A stretch of 64,000 bases of DNA from Bryum argenteum. Taxonomy: Eukaryota; Streptophyta; Bryopsida; Bryales; Bryaceae. This document shows positions 23,507 through 33,813 of the stretch, one piece after another. The position numbers were made by a program, and so were the translations under genes. Below the pieces are notes generated by a model that worked only from the letters and a program-made list of their open reading frames with translations, was not told the origin of the DNA and did not search any database. The first letter of the stretch is position 1. Every line of letters begins with the position of its first letter. The DNA lies in NCBI GenBank assembly GCA_037043015.1, contig CM073324.1, positions 13,475,013 to 13,539,012 on the forward strand, written 5' to 3'.

Positions 23507-23765
23507 TGTCATGGGCCAAGGCCTCGTTGATAAGCTCGGATGTTCACTCGCTATTAATTTTATAAATAGAACTTCGGCAGTAGAGCTAAAGTATAGCCTC
23601 GGCAGTAGAGCTAAAGTATAGCCTCGGCAGTAGAGCTAAAGTATAGCCTCGGCAGTTGAGCCAAGAGATTAGTATATAAGGGACTCTTATTCATTGTAAA
23701 CCTAAGTCTTGGATCAATATATTTCTTTTGTAGTTTTTGCTTGTTTTGACAGCTTGACTCTTACA
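23507..23765 (+). repeat. 5' LTR of chromovirus 2
   Basis: 259 bp. It contains four 25-bp tandem units starting at 23572, 23597, 23622 and 23647 (CTCGGCAGTAGAGCTAAAG core; the last is degenerate), just upstream of the TATA box at 23673. The units may be promoter elements. Confidence 0.95.
23673..23714 (+). promoter_or_regulatory. LTR promoter: TATA box and predicted RNA start of chromovirus 2
   Basis: TATATAA begins at 23673 and AAGTCTTGGAT begins at 23704, 31 nt later. The 11 bases are the exact complement of the site just after the LTR (23768-23778). This gives the same geometry as in chromovirus 1, although the two LTR sequences are unrelated. Confidence 0.7.
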
Positions 23766-23767
23766 TA

Positions 23768-23778
23768 ATCCAAGACTT
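23768..23778 (+). other. Putative self-primer binding site of chromovirus 2
   Basis: ATCCAAGACTT lies two bases after the 5' LTR and is exactly complementary to the predicted first 11 nt of the RNA (23704-23714). Pairing does not extend beyond 11 bp on either side, matching the 11-nt self-primer described for Tf1. No tRNA-type TGG site is at this position. Confidence 0.7.
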
Positions 23779-23959
23779 CTCTTGATTTTCTGAAGGGCTT
23801 CATCCTCCCTTGTTTTTTCAAACGACAAAAGTAGGACATTGATTAGATTGAGGAACTTATCCACCCTCGTGGTAGTGATTGAAGATAGCCACAGAACCGG
23901 GACGCATTTGAAGGCTTTGCGAAGCCTGAAGAGTTGATTGAGAGGTGTTGCTTTTTGAG

Positions 23960-26900
23960 ATGGAGAACGTCCAGATGATCGATGATGAGATCTTGCAGCA
24001 GCAGCAGCAGGCGCAAGGAGAAATTACGGCGGAAGACTATCAACAGGAGATCGTGAGGTTGCGCATACAACTTCAAGCTTCTCGCCAAGTCGAGAAGTTG
24101 GCTATCGAGCGATTGGTTGCACAACAATCGCGCAGTGGCTCCAAATGGGCCGGACAATTCACGAGTTTAGGAGGTCCGTCTTCATCGCGAGATGATGCCG
24201 CAATCGATGCAAAGAACAATATGGAGGAACTGCCGTCGCATTGAGCAAGCGATTGCCAGATATTTCAAAGTTTGACGGAGTCGCAAGGGCTACCCGATAT
24301 GGAAGGTCGAAGCGGATAACAAGCTTGAATTGATGGAGTTGTACTTGGTACACCTCAAGATCAAGCCGCATACTTGTTTTCGAGGATGGACGCTTGGCGC
24401 GGATGATGGTAGTATCTTTCTACCAAAATCAACGTGGTTGCAATGCGGCGACTTTTATTCAACATCTTGACGTTACATCGACCCGAATGCAAAGAAATAC
24501 GAAGATTGAATCGGCTTCAAGCAATGAAGCGGGGTAGGGAGTCATTCGCAACATTCTTGCCCAAGTTTGAGAAGGAGCTTGGTGAGAGTCAACTTACCAT
24601 GGTTCCGGATATGGTGAAGATAGGATATCTTCGCAGTGCTCAACTCGAGAGATGCAACGCGATGATTGGACCTATGACGTACATCGATTATGGTATGTTT
24701 GTCCAAGCTTTGTTGGCGGTCGGCTCTCAACTTGATTGCTTGCAATATCGGAAGGTCGTGCGGCTCCGATCGCGACATCAAATTGCGTATGGTCGAGATG
24801 GAGATGAGATGGATTGGATGCCTACATATCCAAATAAGCAAGCTTCGGAGATGTCGACTTTGGAGGAACAACAACGGTGTCGCCAAGAGGGACGCTGTTT
24901 TTATGTTTGAAGCGAGGCCACCGTGGCAAATGACTGTTTATCCAAGCAAGGTGAAGGCAATGAGAAGAAGAAGAAAGAGAGCGCGGACAAAACTTGATAG
25001 TGCGCGCAGCCGATGAGAAAGAAGAGCAATGTCAAGATAGAGGAGGTCAAAGAGATGGAGAGTTGTGACTCGATGTAGAGTCGGAAAACGCAGCGACTTC
25101 CGCATAAGACTCGATCGGAGCGTGGAGCGGGTTGTCAAAGTTGAAGAATCTAGGAGACAACTTAGACACGGGTGGTATGTATGTTGATGTTTTAATAAAC
25201 TCAACTATATCTACTCGTGCTTTGTGTGATTCGGATGCCAATGCTTTGCAATCGCGTATGCGAGCAATTTGTTCGACGGAGAGGGTTGGATGCGTCATCT
25301 ATTCAACCTAGATCTTTGGAGCAAGTTACGACAATGAAGAAGCGGCCTTTGATTTGCCAAATTGCAAATTTTATGGCGATATTGATGGTATGGAGGAGAA
25401 GATTGTTGCCTATGTTATTCCGGACGAGAGATAGATGATATAATCTTGGGAAAAGGTTGGATGGAGCGACATGATGCAAGTGTTCGACCTTAAAAGAAGA
25501 GGTTTGCATTCGAAAACCTTTCAAGATGATTGTGAAGACTCGACCGATTACGTTGGAGCCAATGCAAGAGATACGTGCATCGATGATTCAAACTTTGCGA
25601 GAAGCGGTGAACCAAGTAGAGGTTTTAGTGCCACTTTGGTTGACATCCGTAAAGCACTACAACGTGAAGGTGTATAGGGACCCGCACAACATGCTCCCGA
25701 CCGCTCATGCCGATTATTGACGCTTTTAATCGACAAGATGCAAAGTCGTTGCCCCCAAGCATAGGAAAGGGTTGATCACGAGATCAATCTTATTGAAAGG
25801 AAGTCTAATGATGACATCCCCTGCTATGCTGCCGTATCAAATGTCCAAGGATCAATTATTAGTTTTGCGCAAGACCCTTACGGAGTTGTTGGATAATGGA
25901 TTTATTCGCGTAAGTAATTCACTGCAGCACCCGGTCATATTTGTGAAGAAACCTGGCGGAGGATTGCGATTACGTGTTGACTATCGGCGATTGAACGAGA
26001 TGAGTCGGAAGAAGCGGCTATCCGATTCCGCGCATTGATGAGGCGTTAAGATCCATTGCCGCATGACCAAATATATCTCCAAGGTTGATGTAATCTCTGC
26101 GTTTCATCGGATACGTGTGAAAGAAGGTGACGAGTGGAAGACGGCGTTCAAAACACGCTTTGGCTTATATGAGTGGTTGGTCACACCGTTTGGGTGACGG
26201 GCGCACAGCTTTTTTTCGATATATCAATTGGATACTTGGCGACGAATTGGATATATCTTTGCTCGCATATATTGATGACGTGGTGATCTATAGTGATACT
26301 CAAAAAGAACATCGTGATGCGATTCTCGATCATCCGTAAGCTTGCTAACGCAGGCTTCAACTTGATTTTGATAAGAGCGAGTTTGAAAGCGACTATATAA
26401 GTATCTTGGATATTTGGTGAAGACCGGTTGGGGTTTGCGGTGATCCAAAGAAAACTTGAGGCAATTCGTCAATGGGAGCCGCCAACAAAAGTGAAAGGAG
26501 TTCGTGGATTTTTAGGTTTTACGCAATTATTATCGACAATTCATAGATGGATATTCTAACATTGCGAGAACCTCTTACTCGACTAATGCGGAAAGATCAA
26601 CCTTTCCATTGGACATCGAAATGTCAACATGCCTTTGATCGATTGAAGGAGGCATTAATTCATGCGCCGTCTGCTCGTTAAATGGACTCCGGTTTGGAAA
26701 CAACCATTGAATGTGATTCCTCTGGTTATCTTTGTTGGTGGCACCTTAATGCAAAAGGTGGACGGACTTTGGCATGCGGTTGCTTATTTCTCAAAGAAAC
26801 ACATCCAAAATGAGTCCAATTATCCGATTCATGACAAGGAAATGCTAGCGATTTGTACATTGCATCCGCGAGTGGCGTACATTACTTGTTGGCCAACATT

Positions 26901-28680
26901 TTGAAGTGAGTTGAGATCATCGCAATTTGGCTTATTTTCGGAAGAAGCAACATTTGAGCGAGAGGCAAATGCGTTGGGCCTACGAGTTGAATGATTTTGA
27001 CTTTGAGATCGTGCACAAAGTCCGCAAGGATCAAGTTCAATCGGATGCACTTTCTCGTCGGGAATGGGATCTTCCCCAACACGCGCAGATGATGATCGAA
27101 TCATGAATCGATATCATCGACTTTTTGGACGGAGATGATGGCGCTTTGAAGGTTGTCGCAAAAATCCGCATGGATCGCGAGATGGTGATGCGATTCGAGA
27201 AAAGAGGCTCTCGCTTTCTGAGTCGATAATGACCCCGCGTCTCATATGTCCATTTATTGACGCAGAGATGATTGCATTATGGGATGTTGCCCCGCAAACA
27301 AATCATCGTTATTGGAAGATGCGAAAGGCGGTTATGGATGGTGAGCGCCGACTACCTAAAGAATGGGGCTTACCTATCACGATTAGTGAGTGTTACGAGA
27401 TTCGGTCATCGATTGCGTTGGCGTGGACGAATATGGATTCCGTGCACGAACCTCTTCGGACGCGTTTGATCCAATCTACTCATGATTCACCACTAGCGGG
27501 ACATCCAGGTCGTGAGGGTGCGCGTGACTTGATTGCACGTGAATATCGTGGCCTGGTTGACACAAGATGTTCGGAGATTTGTGCGGGCGCAACGTGTGTG
27601 GAAAATCGAAGATTTGGCGGGAAGCGAGAAGCGGTTGCTAAAACCTTTGCCAATTCCGGCACGGATTTGGACTGAGCTCTCCATTGATTTTATTACCGGA
27701 TTGGCACCAAGCAGCGACTGTACAAATATCATGGTTGTGACAGACCGTTTGTCCAAATCTATCATTCTGTGCCTATAAAGACAATTCGTGCACTTGATGT
27801 GGCTCACAAACTTTTAGAGCAAGTTTTTCAAGATCACGGATTGCCTGCGCAGCATTGTGTCGGTCGTGGTAGTCAATTTATTAGTCCGCTTTGGATGTAA
27901 GTATGCAGATTGATGAAGATTACGCGTCGGTTGTCGACAGCTTTCCATCCGGAGACAGATGGTGCAACAGAGAGGGCGAATCAAGAGCTTGAAACATATC
28001 TTCGTATTTTCACGACATTTGAGCAAGAAGATTGGGCTTTTCAGTTGCCGATCGCGATGATGGCGTTGAATAATCGTGTGTCGCGATCTATAGGTATGTC
28101 TGCATTTTTATGACTCACGGTTATCATCATTCGGTCATGAATATTACTATATCCGAGGAGGCGGGTTCTTCGTTGTCACCGGCGGAAAAAGGACGCAAGC
28201 TTATTGAAAGATCGGCGTAATTCAAGTGAATCGCAACAACGGCAATGGCCATTGCGCAAGAGACTCAAGAACGTCGATCAAATACACGACGCCGCGGTGG
28301 CGAGGATTTTCGTCCGGGTGATCGTGTGTGGTTGAAGTTGAAGAACATCAACACGTCCCGACCAATCAAGAAGCTTGATTGGATTGCTCTTCCTTGTCGT
28401 GTATTGGAGTGCGTGGTACGCATGCGCGTTCGTTTGAATACACCGTCGGTATTCATCCTGCTTTTCATGTGAGTTTAGTGAAGAAGGCGGTGAGGATCCG
28501 TTGCCTTCCCAACTACCTCATGATAATGAGCCCGGTGTTGTTTTGAGCAATCCCGCTTTCGGCATCCACTAGCGAGACGAGTATCTTTGTTGAAAGAGTG
28601 TTGCAACATCGACGTCGTGGCGCGGTTGGCAACTACTTGTAAAGTGGACGGGATGGCCGGAGCCTACTTGAACCTGTTTG
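23960..28680 (+). pseudogene. Degenerate gag-pol of chromovirus 2
   Basis: Gag from ATG 23960 (Gln-rich start, helical) to about 24910. The end of the protease is seen near 25404-25475 (IILGKGWMERHDAS). RT runs about 25770-26560 with YIDD near 26270 and [12 protein letters not shown]-type wording, which I associate with fungal and oomycete gypsy elements. RNase H lies at about 26580-27060. Integrase lies at about 27400-28140, with FHPETDGATERANQE near 27940. Chromodomain traces (VERVLQHRRRG, then LVKWTGWPEPT in another frame) lie at about 28580-28665. The frame changes many times and several stops intervene, so no functional protein is expected from this copy. Confidence 0.8.
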
Positions 28681-28795
28681 CCAATTACAAAATGTCATGG
28701 CCTTAGACGCGATTACGAGCGCTTGTTGCGCGCGTCTGTCTCGATATTCCTTGGGCACATTCTCTTCTATGACACTTGTTAATTCATCAGCACAT

Positions 28796-28814
28796 GAGGA
28801 GGAGGAGGACGAGG
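28796..28814 (+). other. Polypurine tract of chromovirus 2
   Basis: A GAG-repeat purine run interrupted by one C (28810), ending four bases before the 3' LTR. Confidence 0.65.
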
Positions 28815-28818
28815 CATT

Positions 28819-29077
28819 TGTCATGGGCCAAGGCCTCGTTGATAAGCTCGGATGTTCACTCGCTATTAATTTTATAAATAGAACTTCGGCAGTAGAGCTA
28901 AAGTATAGCCTCGGCAGTAGAGCTAAAGTATAGCCTCGGCAGTAGAGCTAAAGTATAGCCTCGGCAGTTGAGCCAAGAGATTAGTATATAAGGGACTCTT
29001 ATTCATTGTAAACCTAAGTCTTGGATCAATATATTTCTTTTGTAGTTTTTGCTTGTTTTGACAGCTTGACTCTTACA
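28819..29077 (+). repeat. 3' LTR of chromovirus 2
   Basis: 259 bp, identical to the 5' LTR including all four 25-bp units. It is followed by GGTTC, where the interrupted transposase frame resumes. Confidence 0.95.
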
Positions 29078-29567
29078 GGTTCTTAGATGTTTGTATTCGT
29101 GCCCAGGTAGTTGCCATGATGCAAGGCATTTGAGGATGTCATCCATTTGGCAGAAGATGCAAAAAGATGAACTTCCGAGCAGACTTCAATTTCAACTTGA
29201 TGATGAAATAAGAACCATTGTACAACCTTATCTACTTGGTGATGTTGCATATCCAATTCGTGAAGGATTATTCAAGACTTATATGGCTAGGGGTACGAGC
29301 ACAAAGGAACGGAATAATTTTGATTCAAGTTGGAGATCTGGACGAGCAAGGATTGAAAATGCATTTGAAATTCTTAAAAACAAATGGACAATATTTAAGA
29401 GTTTAAATTGTGGTTTGAAGTATGCTCCAACTATCATTACAGCTTGCTGTATACTTCACAATTTTTGTATTAGTAGTGGGGACATAGTAAGGGATATTGA
29501 CTACAATGATTTACCTAATAGTTTACAACCAGATAAAGTTGTTTCAACAGCAACAGAGGAACGATAA

Positions 29568-30640
29568 AAAAAGATAGGTAAAATTCAAAGAAATGCACTT
29601 TTCCAACACGGGACAAAAAAACATTATGTTTCTCAGTAAATTTCTTGTTGAAATCTTAATATTTGCACTGAAATAAATTTTTTTTGCGTATCAATTCAAC
29701 ATTGCTATTATGTTATATAAATTTCATACATCAGATAATAATTTGCACTAATCCAAAACGATTAAATTGCATCCCAACCAAACCTATAGCGAACTCTCAT
29801 CTAAAGACCCTTATCGGACCTTCTTGTGCTCCTGCAAGACCCTAGATCAGTACTTTCCTTCCATCCAAGCAAGAAAGGAGGATTCATCAACATCTTGTTC
29901 AACCATTCACACGGCTCTATTGGTGTGGTAGGCTGTGTCAAGAAAACATCCAGATTCAATCTTCTTGCTCAATGTATCATTCTCATCAGGAACACAGCGC
30001 ATGCATTTGTATTAGAAAAAACATAAGCTTCTCATACAACTCGTACAATCTTATAGAATTGAATGGTTACATCGTTGCATTACTTACCTCGAGCACTATA
30101 CCTCATGTGTTCTCTTTCGATCATACAGTCGTGCTCTCAATTTGGCTGGCTCCTACAGAGTGGGAACGAAACCTTAAATAATGATATACGCAAAACTTCA
30201 ATTCACCAATTTAGGTTCAAGTAATGTCATACACTAACAAACTTCCTAGATCACATCACTAGATCACACTCTCTTCCGATTCACTCCACCCTTAATTAGT
30301 CGAATGCAAGCAGCAGTTGCGATCCGGTGGCTAGGGTAGTGGGGCCGAGGTTTTTACTGAACAGGGCGAGGGTTTTACTAAGGGTTTTAGTAATTGAGAG
30401 CATTCTCCGATGAAGTACGCAATTGGCATCCTGATGCTATGAATTGTTCTTGGACTATCTGGGAGCCTGTTGGGTCTGCTGCCGCAACGCAGCAGCTCCC
30501 AGGGAATTGGCTACGAGTCAGGCAGTAAAACCGGAGTCTGTGACTCAAGCTACAAATAGTAACTAGTAGCTCTGCTGGCAGGCAGTGTAAACACTGTAAA
30601 TGAGACGTCAAAGCGGGCGCTTCGGGCGCTAGTGCAGGAG
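29568..30640. other. Intergenic DNA
   Basis: No gene is recognised. The right end of the Harbinger element should lie here, but no convincing terminal repeat matched the left side. 30300-30640 is GC-richer with short direct and inverted repeats (for example GCTGCCGCAACGCAGCAGC near 30480, an imperfect palindrome). Confidence 0.35.
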
Positions 30641-31233
30641 GCGAGCAATTCTCCCAGTCGGCGACTGCTCGCTTTTAGCCTCCACCTCCCCTTTCTTCCC
30701 TCCCTCCTTCACGCTCCTCCGTCCTTTTTTCTTTTTCTTTCCATTTCTGCCAACCAACAATCACTACAGTATCATACTCCTCGGTCTCCACCCCTCTTTT
30801 TCTTTTTCCGCACAGTTGTCTCCACCATCTCGCATCTCCGTCTATCATCCTAATTTCAACTCCTCGTCGTGGACTTGACCTCGCCCGCCAACCTTTGCTG
30901 ATCTCCTATATAATCATTTCTTCATTCTGGTTTCTCTCAGCTTTGATTCCTCATGTGCTTGCGAGCACCAAGTCTGTTTTGAATCATTGCGTTCCCGTTT
31001 CTGTTCACTCCTTGCCTTGGGGTTTCACTTTTGAGTGGGTTTTGCTTTTGGGTTCTCGTACTTCCAGTTTGTGGACTGGAGGTGTTGCCTTTCATGGTCA
31101 GAAACGGTGCTCACCGCCGCACTGTGCGCAGCACTGCGTCAGTTGGCGTTTCGTATTGTGACCTTGAAGTATTTCTGGAGCGCGGGGTGGACTTGCTGCT
31201 CGTGTCCGGGGTGCGCTTGCTACACGACTGTAG
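30641..31233 (+). promoter_or_regulatory. Probable promoter and 5' UTR of the carrier gene
   Basis: A long pyrimidine-rich stretch at about 30660-30850 (TCCCTCCCTCC-type runs), like the Y-patch common near plant transcription starts. TATATAATC occurs at about 30908. In-frame stops separate this region from the carrier reading frame, so a short upstream exon carrying the ATG could also lie here. Confidence 0.35.
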
Positions 31234-31260
31234 TACCCACACGAGGGAATTCGACGTCGA

Positions 31261-32219
31261 TTGATCGAAAGAGCTTTGTCGCGGATTCATTCATCGTCTA
31301 CCACGGAGTGGAAGGGGTTCGCTGAGGGTGGCATGGCGTCAATGATTGCGGGGTTCGCCACCCACCCCCTGGACCTCATTAAAGTGCGAATGCAACTGCA
31401 AGAGGAGGTCGTGGCGGCTCCCGCCTTGGCGTTTGCTGGTCACGCCAATGTCGCTGCTCCTTCCGGTCTCTTCGGCGTGGGATTGAACGTTGCACGTTCA
31501 GAGGGCGTGCAAGCTCTCTACTCCGGTGTCTCCGCCACGCTTTTGCGTCAAGCGCTCTACTCCTCTACTTGCATCGGCCTGTACGAGTATCTCAAGAGTC
31601 AGTGGTGTGACGATTCGACAAAAAAAGGCGCCTCGGGTCTCCCTCTATACAAGAAGGTGACGGCCGCGCTAGTGGTTGGCGGAACGGGTGCGATTGTGGG
31701 AAACCCGGCAGATTTGGCGATGGTGCGGATGCAAGCGGACGGGAGGCTCCCCATGCACGAGCGACGGAACCACACCGGAGTGGGGAACGCACTGTATCGG
31801 ATGGTGCAGCAGGACGGTGTTCTTTCGCTGTGGACCGGCTCAGCGCCGACGGTGACGCGTGCTATGCTGGTGACGGCAGCGCAGTTGGCAACGTACGGTA
31901 AAATCAAGGACGCGGTGACGAAGAACCACATGGTGCCGGAGGGTCTGGCTACGCAGGTGGTGGCGAGCTGCGGCGCGGGCGTGCTGGCGTCTGTGGCGTC
32001 AGACCCTCCGACGTAGTGAAGACGCGTGTGATGAATATGAAGGTTGACGGTGGCCCGCCGTTGTATCGCGGCGCCCTGGACTGCGCTATCAAGACTGTGC
32101 GTGCTGAAGGTCCAATGGCTCTCTACAAGGGCTTCGTGCCCACTGTCACTTGTCAAGGCCCATTTGCCATCGTGCTTTTCCTGTCACTCGAGCAGATCAA
32201 GAAGCTCATCAAGGGCTGA
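31261..32219 (+). CDS. Mitochondrial dicarboxylate carrier (plant DIC/UCP4-6 type), one-base frameshift
   Basis: A mitochondrial carrier family protein of the inner membrane that exchanges dicarboxylates such as malate for phosphate or sulphate. Three signature repeats are visible: HPLDLIKVRMQ (about 31360), NPADLAMVRMQ (about 31703; the PAD-AMVR form is typical of plant DICs) and PPDVVKTRVMNMK (about 32007-32047). The third lies in another frame: 31261-32016 ends in a premature TAG, and the C-terminal third continues in the -1 frame to TGA 32217-32219. This fits one lost base near 32004-32012. No in-frame ATG precedes the conserved start EWKGFAEGG (about 31309); the first is at 31333, inside the first helix, so the true start is either in an upstream exon or lost. 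Either a pseudogene or a base-call error. Confidence 0.8.
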
Positions 32220-33392
32220 TTGAACCACGAAGATAATGACGACCGATCAAACAATCATAGCTTAGTAATCTTGCACTAAATAATTCCTGGAAGGGAAGGT
32301 GTCTCGTGGAGGATCACTGTAGCAATGTTTCAAATGCATTTTTGAGTACAACATCGACCAGATGGCCGTGGATCATGACCTTTAAGTTTTGTCTATATTG
32401 CATGCCACACATCTTCATATCAATCAAAAATAAAATAATCTTTCATTAAAATTTAACAGGCTGATCGCTGATGCAGGAATGCTGAGAAGCTGACAAACAG
32501 AGAACTTCCTCTTCGCAAAGTGCAAATTATTCCAACTACCATTGCTGACAAACCGGGACAGGACCATGAAACAGCTTTTTCTGAAGCGAATGAGGAAGAG
32601 GATACAGATGCATGATATGTTGCACAACCGAAAAAAACAAATCGGAATGTGACACTTGAGCACAAATGCAACTTACCACATGTTTTACAACATGTCGTAT
32701 GTTTTACTTTAACATCTGACACTTGTAAACTTTTTCTGTCGAACCTTTCAATGTTGATTAATTCGATTGTACCAAATCTCGTGATCTGGCCGGACAAGCA
32801 ACAAGTCATCTCAATAGCAGAGAAACCTACGAACCCTCATTGGGTAGCAATGTTGAGAGTGAAGCTTCACCAAGCAAGATTGACAGGAGGTTTCTGTGCA
32901 AGCTGCTAATGCGTTGGCAGTTGAGACTGTAGCTGCACAACTGTCGTGTACACTGAAGGGGAGGATATTTTCATATCACATTTAGCCACCTCAATGGGCA
33001 CACACAATCCAATCACATGATGCGAAGGTAGAGAAATGCATGAGACCATTGCCACCTCAGCTGCCAATTTGATGGTTGCCACCAATTTCAAGGTTGGTAT
33101 TGGGAAGGGCATTCTGCCTAAATCTGAAACATAGTAGAAATTGATGACATTAATGCAAGGTCATTCATGAAGTGGTCCATTATTAATATAACTTAGTCTA
33201 TAGCTCACTCATTTGCTATCATTATATTAGACCATATACACTGAGCATATTTTGATGGTGGAGTTTGCACAACGAGATTCAAATGCTGGACAGCTAGCGT
33301 GCCGGGTGCTCTATCAGCCAAACCTTAAAAATAGGGTCACTCATTATTTTCAAAAGTCTCTCACTTGGTTTGAACAGCTCAATTCAGAAATA
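32220..33392. other. 3' flank of the carrier gene and intergenic DNA
   Basis: AATAAAATAA at about 32427 is a possible polyadenylation signal for the carrier. An open frame at 32649-32909 has no recognised motif. Nothing else is supported. Confidence 0.35.
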
Positions 33393-33395
33393 TAA

Positions 33396-33810
33396 GAGCA
33401 TCTGCACCCATACCTGCTTAAAGGTGACTCTCTAAAAATGTTCATCCATATTTGAAGAGCCCTTGAAATTACACTCGCCACAGGATTCGGGAAGTTTGTT
33501 GACTTTTACTCGCTAATAACCAGCATTTTTCACACCCAATTAGTTTTTCACATATCTCTTCCGACAATTACCTTATTTTATACTGAGAATATAAATTTAT
33601 TTGTAATTTTCAACGATTTTAGCCAGTGGTTTAATGAATGGACCGGCCAATGGTAGAATGTTAGATTTAGTCACCTAAACTAAGATTGGGAGGGCCATTT
33701 CTTGATGGCCCAAGCCGCCAAAGTAGAGAGTCAAGAGGCACTTTTGAAGGGCCCTTAGCATTCACTTATTGCGTGTGTTAGGCCCTTGGCGAGTACGGGT
33801 GCGGATGCGC
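33396..33810. mobile_element. Harbinger/Tourist-like MITE, 415 bp
   Basis: The left end GAGCATCTGCACCCATACCT and the reverse complement of the right end, GCGCATCCGCACCCGTACTC, match at 15 of 20 positions. TAA at 33393-33395 and at 33811-33813 forms the 3-bp target duplication typical of PIF/Harbinger. There is no coding capacity, so movement would need a transposase in trans. Confidence 0.75.
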
Positions 33811-33813
33811 TAA

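Larger units (their letters stand above)
23507..29077 (+). mobile_element. Ty3/gypsy chromovirus 2, degenerate interior, identical LTRs
   Basis: A 5.57-kb element inserted in the Harbinger transposase. The 259-bp LTRs (23507-23765 and 28819-29077) begin TGTCATGGG and end CTCTTACA; I compared them base by base and found no difference. The flanks are GGTTA (23502-23506) and GGTTC (29078-29082), a 5-bp target duplication with one change or a 4-bp GGTT. Gag, protease, RT, RNase H, integrase and a chromodomain remnant are recognisable in order but broken by many frameshifts and stops. Confidence 0.9.
22951..29567 (+). pseudogene. HARBI1-like Harbinger transposase, split by chromovirus 2
   Basis: The N-terminal part is 22951-23506 and the C-terminal part 29078-29567; removing the inserted retrotransposon restores one frame across the junction. 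First DDE Asp at 23386 (in GAIDRSH), second Asp at 29241 (in LGDVAYP), and Glu at about 29353 (in RIENAF, the usual IERAF position). An in-frame TGA at 23263-23265 breaks the N-terminal part. The protein would cut and join the Harbinger element, with the divergent SANT-like protein as partner. The gene was already in place when chromovirus 2 inserted. I could not find the element's terminal inverted repeats. Confidence 0.85.
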
